This document shows, piece after piece, positions 9,081 through 21,621 of a stretch of 64,000 nt of DNA; position 1 is the stretch's first letter, and the number at the start of each line of letters is the position of its first letter. This stretch comes from Tatumella ptyseos ATCC 33301 (lineage in GTDB: Bacteria; Pseudomonadota; Gammaproteobacteria; Enterobacterales; Enterobacteriaceae). The position numbers and the translations under genes are program-made. The notes under the pieces were generated by a model. That model worked only from the letters and a program-made list of their open reading frames with translations. It was not told where the DNA came from and made no database searches. The stretch covers positions 112,298 through 176,297 of the forward strand of contig NZ_JMPR01000008.1 in the NCBI RefSeq assembly GCF_000735525.1, written 5' to 3'.

Positions 9081-10124
9081 TTACTGGTACAGGGCTTTTC
9101 CGTTTTCATCAGTGATATTGGTTTTCCATGCACTACGGATTTCTTCTACAACAGACGCCGGTAAAGCCGCGTAGTCCAGGCTTTCTGCAGTCTTATCACC
9201 ATGGCTATAAGCCCAGTCGAAGAATTTTAACACCGCTGCGCCTTTAGTGGCATCTGACTGCTTTTTATAAACCAGGATAAAGGTGGTTGAAGAGATAGGC
9301 CATGCATCATCGCCTTTCTGATAAGTCAGGTCCTGAGCGAATGTCTGTTTCCAGTCAGCCCCTTTCGCAGCGTTACTGAAGTTTTTCTCAGAAGGCAGGA
9401 TAGCCTTACCATCTGCATCCACCAGTTTGGTATAGGTCAGGTTATTCTGTTTCGCATAAGCATACTCAACATAACCAATGGAGCCCGGCAGACGCTGTAC
9501 AAAAGCGGCAACGCCATCATTCCCTTTACCGCCCAGCCCGACCGGCCAGTTCACGGTATTACCTTTCCCGATTTTATCTTTCCACTCGCTGTTCACTTTA
9601 GACAGGAAGCTTGTGAAGACAAACGACGTCCCTGAGCCGTCTGCACGGCGAACAACATTAATATTCGAGGAAGGTAACTTAATGCCCGGGTTCAGCTTCT
9701 CGATCGCCGGATCATTCCATTTTTTGATTTTTCCGAGATAGATGTCACCGACGGTTTCACCGTTCAGCGTCAGCTCACCGGATTTCACTCCCGGCAGGTT
9801 GACCGCCAGAACCACACCACCGATCACCGTCGGAAACTGGAAAAGACCGTGTTTCTGCAGATCCGCATCAGAAAGTGGTGCATCAGAAGCACCGAAATCA
9901 ACGGTTTTGGCAATGATTTGATTCACACCACCGGAAGAACCAATCCCCTGATAGTTCACCTGACTACCATTCGCTTTCTGGTAATCCGCAGCCCAGCGGG
10001 CATATATCGGGGCCGGAAAGGTACCGCCCGCGCCGGTTAAATTGGTAGCTGCAAATGCAGAAACAGCGCTCAGAGACAATGTCGCTGCCAGTACCCGGGC
10101 AACAGTCTTATGCATCAGTGTCAT
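9081..10124 (-). CDS. pstS: Phosphate-binding periplasmic protein PstS
   Basis: A 347-residue high-affinity phosphate-binding protein of the periplasm. The start is placed at the ATG at 10124, because GGAGGGAAT lies directly upstream and the protein then begins with a normal Sec signal peptide ([18 protein letters not shown]...AFA, cut before [12 protein letters not shown]). A longer reading to 10181 would run into the Pho-box promoter. Phosphate-contacting stretches are present: [12 protein letters not shown] near the N-terminus, [20 protein letters not shown] and [16 protein letters not shown]. First gene of the pst operon, controlled by the two Pho boxes at 10198-10249. Confidence 0.97.
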   Translation of the reverse strand: MTLMHKTVARVLAATLSLSAVSAFAATNLTGAGGTFPAPIYARWAADYQKANGSQVNYQGIGSSGGVNQIIAKTVDFGASDAPLSDADLQKHGLFQFPTVIGGVVLAVNLPGVKSGELTLNGETVGDIYLGKIKKWNDPAIEKLNPGIKLPSSNINVVRRADGSGTSFVFTSFLSKVNSEWKDKIGKGNTVNWPVGLGGKGNDGVAAFVQRLPGSIGYVEYAYAKQNNLTYTKLVDADGKAILPSEKNFSNAAKGADWKQTFAQDLTYQKGDDAWPISSTTFILVYKKQSDATKGAAVLKFFDWAYSHGDKTAESLDYAALPASVVEEIRSAWKTNITDENGKALYQ

Positions 10125-10197
10125 ATTCCCTCCGGGGGAGTGTATTTTCAGGCTCAATGCCAGTTTAAACGGGTTAGTCATGCTGCAGGAGGCAAAA

Positions 10198-10249
10198 TAG
10201 GACAGTTTAATGACATTAAAATGTCCGAATTATGACAGTTTTATGACAG
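10198..10249 (-). promoter_or_regulatory. Tandem Pho boxes of the pst operon
   Basis: Two PhoB-binding elements on the minus strand. The distal one, CTGTCATAAAACTGTCATA (10231-10249), is a perfect pair of CTGTCAT repeats with 4-base spacing. The proximal one, ATGTCATTAAACTGTCCTA (10198-10216), matches about 16 of 19 positions of the distal box. They lie 74-125 bases before the chosen pstS ATG, as in E. coli, where PhoB-P activates pstS from tandem boxes. Confidence 0.9.
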
Positions 10250-10432
10250 CCCCACTGCTCCTTTACCGCCAGAGGGTTGCCGGCCGGCACAAAGCCCGCC
10301 GCAACACGTCGAACACCGCAGCCTCTTCAGGCTGCAACGGTCCCTTTTTTCACGAAAACGCACCGCTGATATTGGATGGCCGGCAGTCTGCTCAGGTTTG
10401 TCATACCTGAAGATAAAAATGTCCGCTGCCGG

Positions 10433-12999
<2,567 letters not shown>

Positions 13000-13053
13000 A
13001 CCGGGTTTCAGTATGATGCCCAGTCATTTCTTCATCTGTGGAGTAGCACACTT

Positions 13054-13329
13054 ATGGCACGCGTAACCGTTCAGGACGCAGTAGAAAAAGTTGGAAACCG
13101 TTTTGACCTGGTATTGGTCGCTGCACGTCGTGCACGTCAGATGCAGGTCGGAGGCAAAGATGCCCTGGTTCCGGAAGAGAACGATAAAACCACGGTTATC
13201 GCTTTACGTGAAATCGAAGAAGGGCTGATCACAAACCAGATTCTGGACGTACGTGATCGTCAGGAACAGCATGAACAGGAAGCGGCCGAACTTCAGGCTG
13301 TGACCGCGATTGCTGAAGGTCGTCGTTAA
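13054..13329 (+). CDS. rpoZ: RNA polymerase omega subunit
   Basis: A 91-residue subunit that wraps the beta-prime C-terminus, aids RNA polymerase assembly and forms one ppGpp-binding site. The sequence [20 protein letters not shown]... and length equal the E. coli protein. It lies 54 bases after gmk and 21 before spoT, so ppGpp synthesis and a ppGpp target are co-transcribed. Confidence 0.98.
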   Translation: MARVTVQDAVEKVGNRFDLVLVAARRARQMQVGGKDALVPEENDKTTVIALREIEEGLITNQILDVRDRQEQHEQEAAELQAVTAIAEGRR

Positions 13330-13350
13330 TCTGACTGTTGCAGGCCGCCT

Positions 13351-15468
13351 TTGTATCTGTTTGAAAGTCTTAATCAACTGATTGAAAAATATTTGCCTGA
13401 GGATCAGATTAAACGCCTCAGGCAAGCCTATCTTGTTGCTCGTGATGCCCATGAGGGTCAGACGCGTTCCAGCGGTGAGCCTTATATTACCCATCCGGTA
13501 GCCGTTGCCTGTATTCTGGCTGAAATGCGACTCGACCATGAAACTCTCATGGCCGCGTTATTGCACGATGTGATTGAGGATACCCCGGCCACCTACCAGG
13601 ATATGGAGCAACTGTTTGGTCAGAGTGTCGCAGAGCTTGTCGAAGGCGTATCCAAGCTGGATAAGCTGAAATTCCGCGATAAAAAAGAAGCTCAGGCAGA
13701 AAACTTCCGCAAGATGATCATGGCCATGGTACAGGATATCAGGGTCATATTAATCAAGCTGGCAGACCGGACACACAATATGCGGACCCTCGGTTCGCTT
13801 CGTCCGGACAAGCGGCGGCGTATCGCGCTGGAAACGCTGGAAATTTACAGCCCCCTGGCCCACCGGCTGGGTATCCATCACCTGAAAACGGAACTGGAAG
13901 AGCTCGGGTTTGAAGCGCTCTACCCTAACCGTTATCGGGTGATTAAAGAGGTGGTGAAAGCGGCCCGCGGTAACCGGAAAGAGATGATCCAGAAAATACT
14001 GGCCGAAATCGATGGCCGGTTACAGGAATCCGGTATCCCCTGCCGTGTCAGCGGACGTGAGAAACACCTCTACTCTATCTATCAGAAAATGCATCTCAAA
14101 GAGCAGCGTTTTCATTCCATTATGGATATCTATGCCTTTCGCGTGATCGTGAAAGATGTCGATACCTGTTACCGTGTCCTTGGGCAAATGCACAGTTTGT
14201 ATAAGCCTCGCCCGGGCCGGGTGAAAGATTATATTGCTATCCCCAAAGCCAACGGCTATCAGTCTCTTCATACATCCATGATTGGGCCACACGGTGTGCC
14301 TGTGGAAGTACAGATCCGTACCGAAGATATGGATCAGATGGCAGAGATGGGGGTTGCGGCACACTGGGCCTATAAAGAACATGGCGAAAGTGGTTCCACC
14401 ACCGCTCAGGTTCGCGCCCAGCGCTGGTTACAGAGTCTGCTGGAACTGCAGCAAAGTACAGGGAACTCCTTCGAATTTATCGAAAGTGTGAAATCCGATC
14501 TGTTCCCTGACGAAATCTACGTCTTTACCCCGGAAGGTCGCATTGTCGAACTGCCGGCAGGTGCAACGCCGGTCGACTTTGCCTATGCCGTCCATACGGA
14601 TATCGGCCATGCCTGTGTGGGTGCCAGGGTAGATCGCCAGCCTTATCCGTTATCACAGTCACTGTCCAGCGGACAGACCATCGAAATTATTACCGCGCCA
14701 GGTGCCCGGCCAAATGCTGCCTGGCTCAACTTTGTGGTCAGCTCAAAAGCCAGGGCTAAAATCCGTCAGTTACTGAAAAACCTGAAGCGGGAAGAGTCCG
14801 TGAGTCTCGGACGCCGTCTGCTCAGCCATGCGCTGGGCGGCAGTAAAAAGCTGGCTGAAGTTCCGCAGGAAAATATCCGCCATGAACTGGAACGGATGAA
14901 ACTGGCGTCTCTGGATGATCTGCTGGCAGAAATCGGTCTCGGTAACGCGATGAGCGTTGTTGTGGCTAAGAATTTACTGCCGGGAGAACCGACAGAGCAC
15001 TTGCCTCAGGCGACCAGTAAAAAGCATAAGCTGCCGATTAAAGGGGCTGACGGTGTACTGATCACCTTCGCAAAATGTTGCCGGCCTATTCCCGGTGACC
15101 CGATTGTAGCGCATGTCAGTCCCGGTAAAGGGCTGGTGGTGCATCATGAATCCTGTCGTAACATCCGGGGCTATCAGAAAGAAGCAGAGAAGTTTATGCC
15201 GGTCGAATGGGACAAAGAGACCGGACAGGACTTTGTGACAGAAATTAAAGTCGATATGCTCAACCATCAGGGTGCCCTGGCAAACCTGACAGCAGCGATC
15301 AACACCTGTCATTCCAATATTCAGAGCCTGAATACCGAAGAACGTGATGGCCGGGTTTATACTGCCTTTATGCGCCTCACGGTCCATGACCGTATTCATC
15401 TGGCGGATATTATGCGGAAAATTCGTGTAATGCCGGATGTGATTAAAGTACATCGGAACCGTAACTGA
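13351..15468 (+). CDS. spoT: Bifunctional (p)ppGpp synthase/hydrolase SpoT
   Basis: A 705-residue cytoplasmic enzyme that mainly degrades ppGpp and makes it under carbon, iron or fatty-acid stress. Domains in order: HD hydrolase (about 25-195, with HDVIEDT and the second HD motif LADRTHNMRTL), a RelA/SpoT synthetase domain (about 210-370, GREKHLYSIYQKM and VPVEVQIRTEDMD), TGS (about 388-447, IYVFTPEGRIVELPAGATPVDFAYAVH), and a conserved Cys/Gly-rich region and ACT domain to the end (KCCRPIPGD; ITEIKVDMLNHQGALANL). The first codon is TTG, as in E. coli. Nearly the whole length aligns with the E. coli protein. Confidence 0.98.
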   Translation: MYLFESLNQLIEKYLPEDQIKRLRQAYLVARDAHEGQTRSSGEPYITHPVAVACILAEMRLDHETLMAALLHDVIEDTPATYQDMEQLFGQSVAELVEGVSKLDKLKFRDKKEAQAENFRKMIMAMVQDIRVILIKLADRTHNMRTLGSLRPDKRRRIALETLEIYSPLAHRLGIHHLKTELEELGFEALYPNRYRVIKEVVKAARGNRKEMIQKILAEIDGRLQESGIPCRVSGREKHLYSIYQKMHLKEQRFHSIMDIYAFRVIVKDVDTCYRVLGQMHSLYKPRPGRVKDYIAIPKANGYQSLHTSMIGPHGVPVEVQIRTEDMDQMAEMGVAAHWAYKEHGESGSTTAQVRAQRWLQSLLELQQSTGNSFEFIESVKSDLFPDEIYVFTPEGRIVELPAGATPVDFAYAVHTDIGHACVGARVDRQPYPLSQSLSSGQTIEIITAPGARPNAAWLNFVVSSKARAKIRQLLKNLKREESVSLGRRLLSHALGGSKKLAEVPQENIRHELERMKLASLDDLLAEIGLGNAMSVVVAKNLLPGEPTEHLPQATSKKHKLPIKGADGVLITFAKCCRPIPGDPIVAHVSPGKGLVVHHESCRNIRGYQKEAEKFMPVEWDKETGQDFVTEIKVDMLNHQGALANLTAAINTCHSNIQSLNTEERDGRVYTAFMRLTVHDRIHLADIMRKIRVMPDVIKVHRNRN

Positions 15469-15472
15469 TCAC

Positions 15473-16183
15473 ATGAATGACCAACGTTTTTCCCGGATAG
15501 CGGAAATGCTGGCCCGTCGCCAGCATGACCTGACAGTATGCATGGAACAGGTCCATAAACCCCATAATGTTTCTGCGGTGATCCGCACGGCAGATGCGGT
15601 CGGCATTCATCATGTCCACGCCGTCTGGCCCGGGGATCGCATGCGTACCGCCGTTTCCTCCTCCGCCGGCAGTAATAGCTGGGTCAATGTCATCACGCAC
15701 CGAAGCATCGGAGAAGCCGTCAGCACGGTAAAATCTGCAGGTATGCAGGTTCTGGCGACCCATCTTTCCGATACGGCCGTAGATTTCCGTGACATCGATT
15801 ATACCCGGCCTACCTGTATTCTGATGGGCCAGGAGAAAACGGGTATCACCCGGGAAGCGCTGGACCTCGCTGACCAGGATATTATTATTCCGATGCTGGG
15901 GATGGTGCAGTCACTGAATGTTTCAGTCGCCTGCGCCCTGATCCTGTATGAAGCACAACGTCAGCGACAAATCGCCGGTATGTACGAGCGTGACCACTGT
16001 TTGCTGGACGAGGCTGAACAGCAACGTCTGTTATTCGAAGGTGGCTACCCTGTACTGGCTCGGGTCGCGCGGCAAAAAGGGCTGCCCTATCCCCGGATCA
16101 ACGATCAGGGTGAGGTAGAAGCCGATGAGCACTGGTGGTCTGCCATGCAGGCAACCGGTCATAGCCGAAAGCATAAAAAATGA
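15473..16183 (+). CDS. trmH: tRNA (guanosine(18)-2'-O)-methyltransferase TrmH
   Basis: A 236-residue SPOUT-class enzyme that methylates the 2'-hydroxyl of G18 in tRNA using S-adenosylmethionine. The catalytic Asn/Arg motif NVSAVIRTADAVG is at about 25-37. The knot-forming motifs are LMGQEKTGIT (about 115) and IPMLGMVQSLNVSVACALILYEA (about 138). A basic C-terminal extension ends in HSRKHKK. It starts four bases after spoT and its stop overlaps the recG start (ATGA), so the genes are coupled. Confidence 0.97.
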   Translation: MNDQRFSRIAEMLARRQHDLTVCMEQVHKPHNVSAVIRTADAVGIHHVHAVWPGDRMRTAVSSSAGSNSWVNVITHRSIGEAVSTVKSAGMQVLATHLSDTAVDFRDIDYTRPTCILMGQEKTGITREALDLADQDIIIPMLGMVQSLNVSVACALILYEAQRQRQIAGMYERDHCLLDEAEQQRLLFEGGYPVLARVARQKGLPYPRINDQGEVEADEHWWSAMQATGHSRKHKK

Positions 16184-18258
16184 AAGGCCGCCTGCTCGAC
16201 GCCATTCCGCTGAATACCCTGACCGGCGTTGGCGCCAGTCAGGCTGCAAAACTGGCAAAGCTTGGCCTGCATACCTTGCAGGATTTATTACTGCACCTTC
16301 CCGTTCGCTACGAAGACCGTACCCGCCTGTATCGGATCAATGACTTACTGCCCGGCCTCTTTGCCACCATAGAAGGTGAAGTCCTCTCCACGGAAGTCTC
16401 CTTCGGACGACGCCGGATGATGGTCTGCCAGATCAGTGACGGCAGTGGCATCGTCACGCTGCGCTTTTTTAACTTCAATGCCGGCATGAAAAATGCGCTG
16501 GCAAAAGGCAGCCATGTGGTTGCCTACGGCGAGATCAAACGCGGGCAACGGGGCGCTGAAATTATTCATCCCGAATACCGGATCACCGGACAACAACAGG
16601 TGACGAAATTACAGGAAACGCTGACCCCGGTCTACCCGGCTACCGAAGGTATCCGCCAGGCGACGCTGCGTAAACTGACCGACCAGGCCCTGCAATTACT
16701 GGAAAGCTGCCCGATTGATGAACTGCTGCCTGCTGAACTGCGTGGCGGCATGATGTCACTGGCCGACGCCCTGAAAACGCTACACCGTCCCCCGCCGGGG
16801 TTATTGCTCAGCGACCTGGAACAAGGGAAACATCCGGCACAGCAACGTCTGATCACCGAAGAATTACTGGCCCATAACCTGAGTATGCTGGCGGTACGGG
16901 CCGGCGCACAGCGTCATCATGCCCGCCCCATGCCGGCAGACCACCGCCTCAGCCGGCAATTTCTGGCCTCGCTACCCTTTGCCCCGACCGGAGCACAGAC
17001 GCGGGTAGTCAAAGAAATCGAGCAGGATCTGCAGCATGACTACCCGATGCTACGCCTGGTTCAGGGGGATGTCGGTTCAGGTAAAACGCTGGTGGCCGCA
17101 CTGGCAGCATTAAATGTCATTGCCCATGGCTATCAGGTCGCACTGATGGCCCCGACAGAACTACTGGCAGAACAACATGCCAGTAATTTCCGCCAGTGGC
17201 TGGCACCGTTAGGTATCGAGGTGGGCTGGCTGGCCGGCAAGCAGAAAGGTAAAGCTCGTCAGGCGCAGCAGGAAGCCATTGCCAGTGGTCAGGTTTCTAT
17301 GATTGTCGGTACACATGCATTGTTTCAGGAGCAGGTGAAATTTAACGGGCTGGCACTGGTCATTATTGATGAACAACACCGGTTCGGGGTACATCAGCGC
17401 CTGTCACTGTGGGAAAAAGGGGAGCAACAGGGCTTCCATCCGCATCAGTTAATTATGACCGCGACCCCGATCCCCCGTACGCTTGCCATGACGGCGTACG
17501 CCGATCTGGAAACCTCTACCATTGATGAGCTGCCTCCGGGCCGTACGCCGGTTACGACGGTGGCCATCCCGGATACCCGTCGTGACGACATCATTCAGCG
17601 GGTCGGGCAGGCCTGCCGGCAGGGACGTCAGGCCTACTGGGTCTGTACCCTTATCGAAGAGTCTGACCAGCTTGAGGCACAAGCCGCAGAAGCCACCTGC
17701 CAGGAACTGCAACTTGCGCTGCCTGAGATGAAAATCGGTCTGGTACACGGACGGATGAAACCTGCCGACAAGCAGGCCATCATGCAGCAGTTTAAAGCAA
17801 ACCAGTTACACCTGCTGGTCGCCACCACGGTCATTGAAGTGGGTGTCGATGTACCCAATGCCAGCCTGATGATCATCGAAAATCCTGAGCGGCTCGGGCT
17901 TGCCCAGCTGCACCAGCTGCGGGGCCGCGTCGGGCGCGGGGCCGTCGCCTCCCACTGTGTTTTACTGTATAAATCGCCGCTCAGTAAAACAGCACAGAAA
18001 CGTTTACAGGTGTTACGTGACAGTAATGACGGGTTTGTTATTGCCCAGCATGACCTGGAAATCCGTGGCCCGGGAGAATTACTGGGTACACGCCAGACAG
18101 GTAATGCGGAATTCAGAGTCGCCGATCTGCTCCGCGATCAGGCGATGATCCCGGCCATACAACGTATTGCACGCCATCTTCATGAGCAATATCCGGCGCA
18201 GTCGGTTGCACTGATTGAACGCTGGCTGCCCGCGACAGAACGTTTTTCCCACGCCTGA
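16180..18258 (+). CDS. recG: ATP-dependent DNA helicase RecG
   Basis: A 692-residue branch-migration helicase (E. coli 693) that remodels stalled forks and R-loops. The N-terminal wedge/OB domain (about 60-150) precedes the superfamily 2 motor. Motif I is QGDVGSGKTLVAALAAL (about 295), motif II IIDEQHRFGVHQR (about 393), motif III MTATPIPRTLAM, and motif VI HQLRGRVGRG (about 575). The TRG region follows (ISRHDLEIRGPGELLGTRQTG type). Last gene of the gmk-to-recG unit. In E. coli gltS lies between recG and xanP; here it is absent. Confidence 0.98.
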   Translation: MKGRLLDAIPLNTLTGVGASQAAKLAKLGLHTLQDLLLHLPVRYEDRTRLYRINDLLPGLFATIEGEVLSTEVSFGRRRMMVCQISDGSGIVTLRFFNFNAGMKNALAKGSHVVAYGEIKRGQRGAEIIHPEYRITGQQQVTKLQETLTPVYPATEGIRQATLRKLTDQALQLLESCPIDELLPAELRGGMMSLADALKTLHRPPPGLLLSDLEQGKHPAQQRLITEELLAHNLSMLAVRAGAQRHHARPMPADHRLSRQFLASLPFAPTGAQTRVVKEIEQDLQHDYPMLRLVQGDVGSGKTLVAALAALNVIAHGYQVALMAPTELLAEQHASNFRQWLAPLGIEVGWLAGKQKGKARQAQQEAIASGQVSMIVGTHALFQEQVKFNGLALVIIDEQHRFGVHQRLSLWEKGEQQGFHPHQLIMTATPIPRTLAMTAYADLETSTIDELPPGRTPVTTVAIPDTRRDDIIQRVGQACRQGRQAYWVCTLIEESDQLEAQAAEATCQELQLALPEMKIGLVHGRMKPADKQAIMQQFKANQLHLLVATTVIEVGVDVPNASLMIIENPERLGLAQLHQLRGRVGRGAVASHCVLLYKSPLSKTAQKRLQVLRDSNDGFVIAQHDLEIRGPGELLGTRQTGNAEFRVADLLRDQAMIPAIQRIARHLHEQYPAQSVALIERWLPATERFSHA

Positions 18259-18342
18259 GAGTTCCTGCCCCGTTGGCAAACGTTTGCTTTTATCCGGCGG
18301 ATAATTAAAATCGCTTTCTTTTATCTCGATCAGGATGCCTTG

Positions 18343-19731
18343 ATGTCTGCCCATGCCCCGTTTGACCGACAACCTTCCGGTTCTTCACACAGTGATCTGG
18401 TTTACCGTCTGGAAGACAAACCGCCCTTACCGCAGGCCCTGTTCGCGGCATTGCAGCATTTGCTGGCAATGTTTGTGGCTGTGATCACGCCGGCATTACT
18501 CATCTGCCATGCCCTCGGCTTACCGGCACAGGACACCCGGCATATTATCAGTATGTCGTTATTCGCGTCCGGTATCGCCTCTGTGCTGCAAATCCGCACC
18601 TGGGGGCCGGTAGGTTCGGGGCTGCTCTCCATTCAGGGCACCAGCTTTAACTTTGTCTCCCTGCTGATCATGGGCGGCCTGGCGCTGAAACATGGGGGGG
18701 CCGATGTCCCGACGATGATGGCTGCTCTGTTTGGCACCCTTATGCTGGCTTCCTGTACCGAAATGCTGTTATCCCGCATTCTGCCGTATGCCCGTAAGGT
18801 GATTACTCCCCTGGTCTCCGGTATTGTCGTGATGATCATCGGTCTGTCGTTGATCCAGGTCGGATTAACCTCCATCGGAGGGGGCTTTAGCGCCATGAGC
18901 AACCACACCTTCGGCGCTCCGGAAAATCTGCTGCTGGCCGGTGTCGTTTTACTGACGATAATCCTGCTTAACCGTCAGAAAAACCCGTATCTGCGTATTG
19001 CCTCACTGGTGATCGCAATGGCCATCGGCTACCTGCTGGCGTGGTGCCTGCATATGCTGCCGGTAACTGCCGCGGATCCGGATGCTCCGCTGATCGCAGT
19101 GCCCCGCCCTTTTTACTATGGACTGGGCATTGACTGGAATTTGTTACTGCCGCTGATGCTGGTCTTTATGGTGACCTCCCTGGAAACCATCGGCGATATT
19201 ACGGCGACCTCTGATGTCTCAGAACAACCGGTGAGTGGTCCTGTTTATATGAGACGCCTGAAGGGCGGCGTACTGGCTAACGGTATCAACTCCTGTGTGT
19301 CCGCGTTGTTTAATACCTTCCCTAACTCCTGTTTCGGGCAGAATAACGGCGTTATTCAACTGACAGGGGTCGCCAGCCGCTATGTCGGGTTCCTGGTGGC
19401 ATTAATGCTGATTGTGCTGGGGCTTTTCCCGGCAGTGAGTGCAGCCGTTCAGCATATTCCTGAACCGGTGCTGGGCGGGGCCACGCTGGTCATGTTCGGC
19501 ACGATTGCGGCCTCCGGAGTGCGTATTGTTTCCAGGCAGGCGATTGACCGGCGGGCTATCCTGATCATTGCCATTTCACTGGCCGTCGGCCTGGGCGTTT
19601 CCCAGCAACCGCAGATCCTGCAGTTTGCTCCTGACTGGCTAAAAACCCTGTTCTCTTCCGGCATTGCCGCCGGGGGGATCACGGCGATTATCCTGAATCT
19701 GATTTTTCCTGCAGACCAGGAAAGCGCATAA
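18343..19731 (+). CDS. xanP: Xanthine:H+ symporter XanP
   Basis: A 462-residue inner-membrane carrier of the NAT/NCS2 family with about 14 helices, importing xanthine with a proton. Family signatures are the first-helix [15 protein letters not shown], the QGTSFNFV segment (about 104-110), the TM8 carboxylate in [13 protein letters not shown] (about 282-294), and the NAT motif region [19 protein letters not shown] (about 331-349). Start ATG at 18343, with an AGGA about 8 bases upstream. Nearly colinear with E. coli XanP (463), so the substrate call is fairly safe. An 11-residue shift in the N-terminal tail is the only visible difference. Confidence 0.93.
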   Translation: MSAHAPFDRQPSGSSHSDLVYRLEDKPPLPQALFAALQHLLAMFVAVITPALLICHALGLPAQDTRHIISMSLFASGIASVLQIRTWGPVGSGLLSIQGTSFNFVSLLIMGGLALKHGGADVPTMMAALFGTLMLASCTEMLLSRILPYARKVITPLVSGIVVMIIGLSLIQVGLTSIGGGFSAMSNHTFGAPENLLLAGVVLLTIILLNRQKNPYLRIASLVIAMAIGYLLAWCLHMLPVTAADPDAPLIAVPRPFYYGLGIDWNLLLPLMLVFMVTSLETIGDITATSDVSEQPVSGPVYMRRLKGGVLANGINSCVSALFNTFPNSCFGQNNGVIQLTGVASRYVGFLVALMLIVLGLFPAVSAAVQHIPEPVLGGATLVMFGTIAASGVRIVSRQAIDRRAILIIAISLAVGLGVSQQPQILQFAPDWLKTLFSSGIAAGGITAIILNLIFPADQESA

Positions 19732-19744
19732 GGCAGAACTTCAG

Positions 19745-19777
19745 AGCAGAATGGCGGGGTAACCCCGCCATTCTGCT
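19745..19777. terminator. Strong hairpin downstream of xanP
   Basis: AGCAGAATGGCGGGG-TAA-CCCCGCCATTCTGCT is a 15-bp perfect stem, 14 bases after the xanP stop. A T-tract (TGTTTTTTTC) follows only after about 15 more bases, so it may act as a 3' end with delayed U-run. Confidence 0.6.
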
Positions 19778-19897
19778 AACCGGTTCAGGCTGTTTTTTTC
19801 GCCTTCCGGTGGACTCCGCGCATGATCACCGTTGAGGTCTGAAGCAAATTCAGGCATAACAGACCTTCGCTTACCCTCAGGACTCAGGACCGACACC

Positions 19898-21580
19898 ATG
19901 AAATTTATTGGAAAATTTTTCCTGATACTGCTGCTAATCCTTTTACTTGTGCTTATTACTGGCTATTTTTTGCTGAAAAGCGCCTGGGGAGCAGCCACGC
20001 TTAGTCGCTGGATCAGCGATGAAACCGCCTATCATTTGTCTATCGGCAGATTACACCACTCGTTCAGTACTCCGCTGGAAGTTACCTTAGACAACTTCAG
20101 TTTTGGTCATGATGGTCAGCCGGCCCTGGTCGTCGCCGATAAGGTAACACTGGATTTATCACTGCTTCAGTTCAGCTCTCCTTCCCGCTTTGATTCGATT
20201 ACCCTGACGAACGGTGAAGTTAACCTGGCGAACATCAGTCCCGGTACGGCTATCCCGTTACAGGCAAATCACCTCCGGCTGAACAACATCAGCATCGTCG
20301 AGCCGGGTACGGGTACCGATTCCGGCTTTCAAGCCAGTCAGATAGTGGCAGATATTTCGCCCTGGAACCCCGGGGAAAACAGTCTGCAAGGCAGCCAGTA
20401 TCACTTCAGTATGGGTATCGGACAGTTAACGCTAAACACACAGCAATTATCGAATATTCATGCCAACGGCCAGGTTGATCCGCAACAACTGACTCTGGAT
20501 CATCTGGATGGTCAGGCAGAACGGGGCAATTTCTCCGGTTCATTGACCCGCGATGCGCAGGGTCACTGGCAGGTACAGCAACTCTCCCTGCAGGATATCC
20601 GGTTCCAGACCGAAAAAAACTTACCTGATTTTCTGGCACCGCTGGTCCGCCACAATATTCGTCCCGCACGGATAGATATCAGCCATGCCACCATTGTCGG
20701 CCCGGACTGGGCAGTCACAGATTTCAATATGCAGCTGGCCAATCCGCAATTACCGGCCAGTGACCTGCTGACTCAGGGAGGCACACTGAAATTACAAGCC
20801 AGTGAGCTGGTCTATGATAATAATGATTTTGTGTCGCCACAGGCCGACGCCGAAGCCACCCCTGAGGGTCTGCGAATAGACAGCATCAGTACTCACTGGA
20901 AAAACGGAACCCTAAGCGCCAGTGGTGACTGGCTGCGTGCTAACCGGCAACTGGCACTGAACAACCTGACAATCTCCGGGCTGGAATATACCCTGCCGCA
21001 GGACTGGCGTCAGTGGTGGATGGCTCCGTTACCTGACTGGCTGGACTCGGTGGTCGTTCATCAGTTGGCCGTGAGTAACTCGCTGGTGATCGATATCAAT
21101 CCGGCATTTCCGTTCCAGATGACAGCATTGCATGGTACCGGCCACGAATTATTACTGGCCAGAAATCATCAGTGGGGGATTTGGTCCGGTGACAGTGAAT
21201 GGAAAGCGACCGAAGCGACATTTAACCGCCGGGATATTAATGCCCCCTGGCTGAAACTCCATGCCGATGACCGGCAAATCACTGTCAGTGATCTGAAAAT
21301 GCTGGCAGATAACGGTCCGCTGGTTGGCAGTGCTCAAATCTCACAGCAGCCGTCACGTAATTTCAGCCTCAGCTTACAAGGGCAGTCTGTTCCGACCGAC
21401 CTTTTTGCCCACTGGGGCTGGCCGGTGACTCCCGCGGGTGAAAAAGGCAGTATTACGCTCAATGTGACCGGCAAGCTGCAGGCAGATCAGCCGCTTCGTC
21501 CGACCGTTAATGGTACGTTACACCTGAGCACCCCGGCAGGGGCACAACAGCAGTCCATGCAGGACGGCGTGATCCGTTAA
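19898..21580 (+). CDS. yicH: AsmA-family protein YicH
   Basis: A 560-residue protein anchored by one N-terminal helix (MKFIGKFFLILLLILLLVLITGYFLL, residues 1-26) with a long periplasmic part. The family is now grouped with bridge-like lipid-transfer proteins related to AsmA/TamB. The body is rich in beta-strand repeats and matches E. coli YicH from the start through GLEYTLPQDWRQWWM and GWPVTPAGEKGSITLNVTGK. The start at 19898 is chosen because it gives the conserved MKFIGK beginning with AGGAC 9 bases upstream; the upstream open frame is non-coding. It follows xanP as in E. coli. Role in envelope lipid homeostasis is inferred from the family. Confidence 0.9.
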   Translation: MKFIGKFFLILLLILLLVLITGYFLLKSAWGAATLSRWISDETAYHLSIGRLHHSFSTPLEVTLDNFSFGHDGQPALVVADKVTLDLSLLQFSSPSRFDSITLTNGEVNLANISPGTAIPLQANHLRLNNISIVEPGTGTDSGFQASQIVADISPWNPGENSLQGSQYHFSMGIGQLTLNTQQLSNIHANGQVDPQQLTLDHLDGQAERGNFSGSLTRDAQGHWQVQQLSLQDIRFQTEKNLPDFLAPLVRHNIRPARIDISHATIVGPDWAVTDFNMQLANPQLPASDLLTQGGTLKLQASELVYDNNDFVSPQADAEATPEGLRIDSISTHWKNGTLSASGDWLRANRQLALNNLTISGLEYTLPQDWRQWWMAPLPDWLDSVVVHQLAVSNSLVIDINPAFPFQMTALHGTGHELLLARNHQWGIWSGDSEWKATEATFNRRDINAPWLKLHADDRQITVSDLKMLADNGPLVGSAQISQQPSRNFSLSLQGQSVPTDLFAHWGWPVTPAGEKGSITLNVTGKLQADQPLRPTVNGTLHLSTPAGAQQQSMQDGVIR

Positions 21581-21586
21581 ATACCC

Positions 21587-21606
21587 ACGGGCGCGACAGC
21601 GCCCGT
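21587..21606. terminator. Hairpin between convergent yicH and fabY
   Basis: ACGGGCGC-GACA-GCGCCCGT, an 8-bp perfect stem in the 41-base gap between two convergent genes. It lacks a U-run but is well placed to limit read-through in both directions. Confidence 0.55.
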
Positions 21607-21621
21607 CTGACCCGGCGTTGC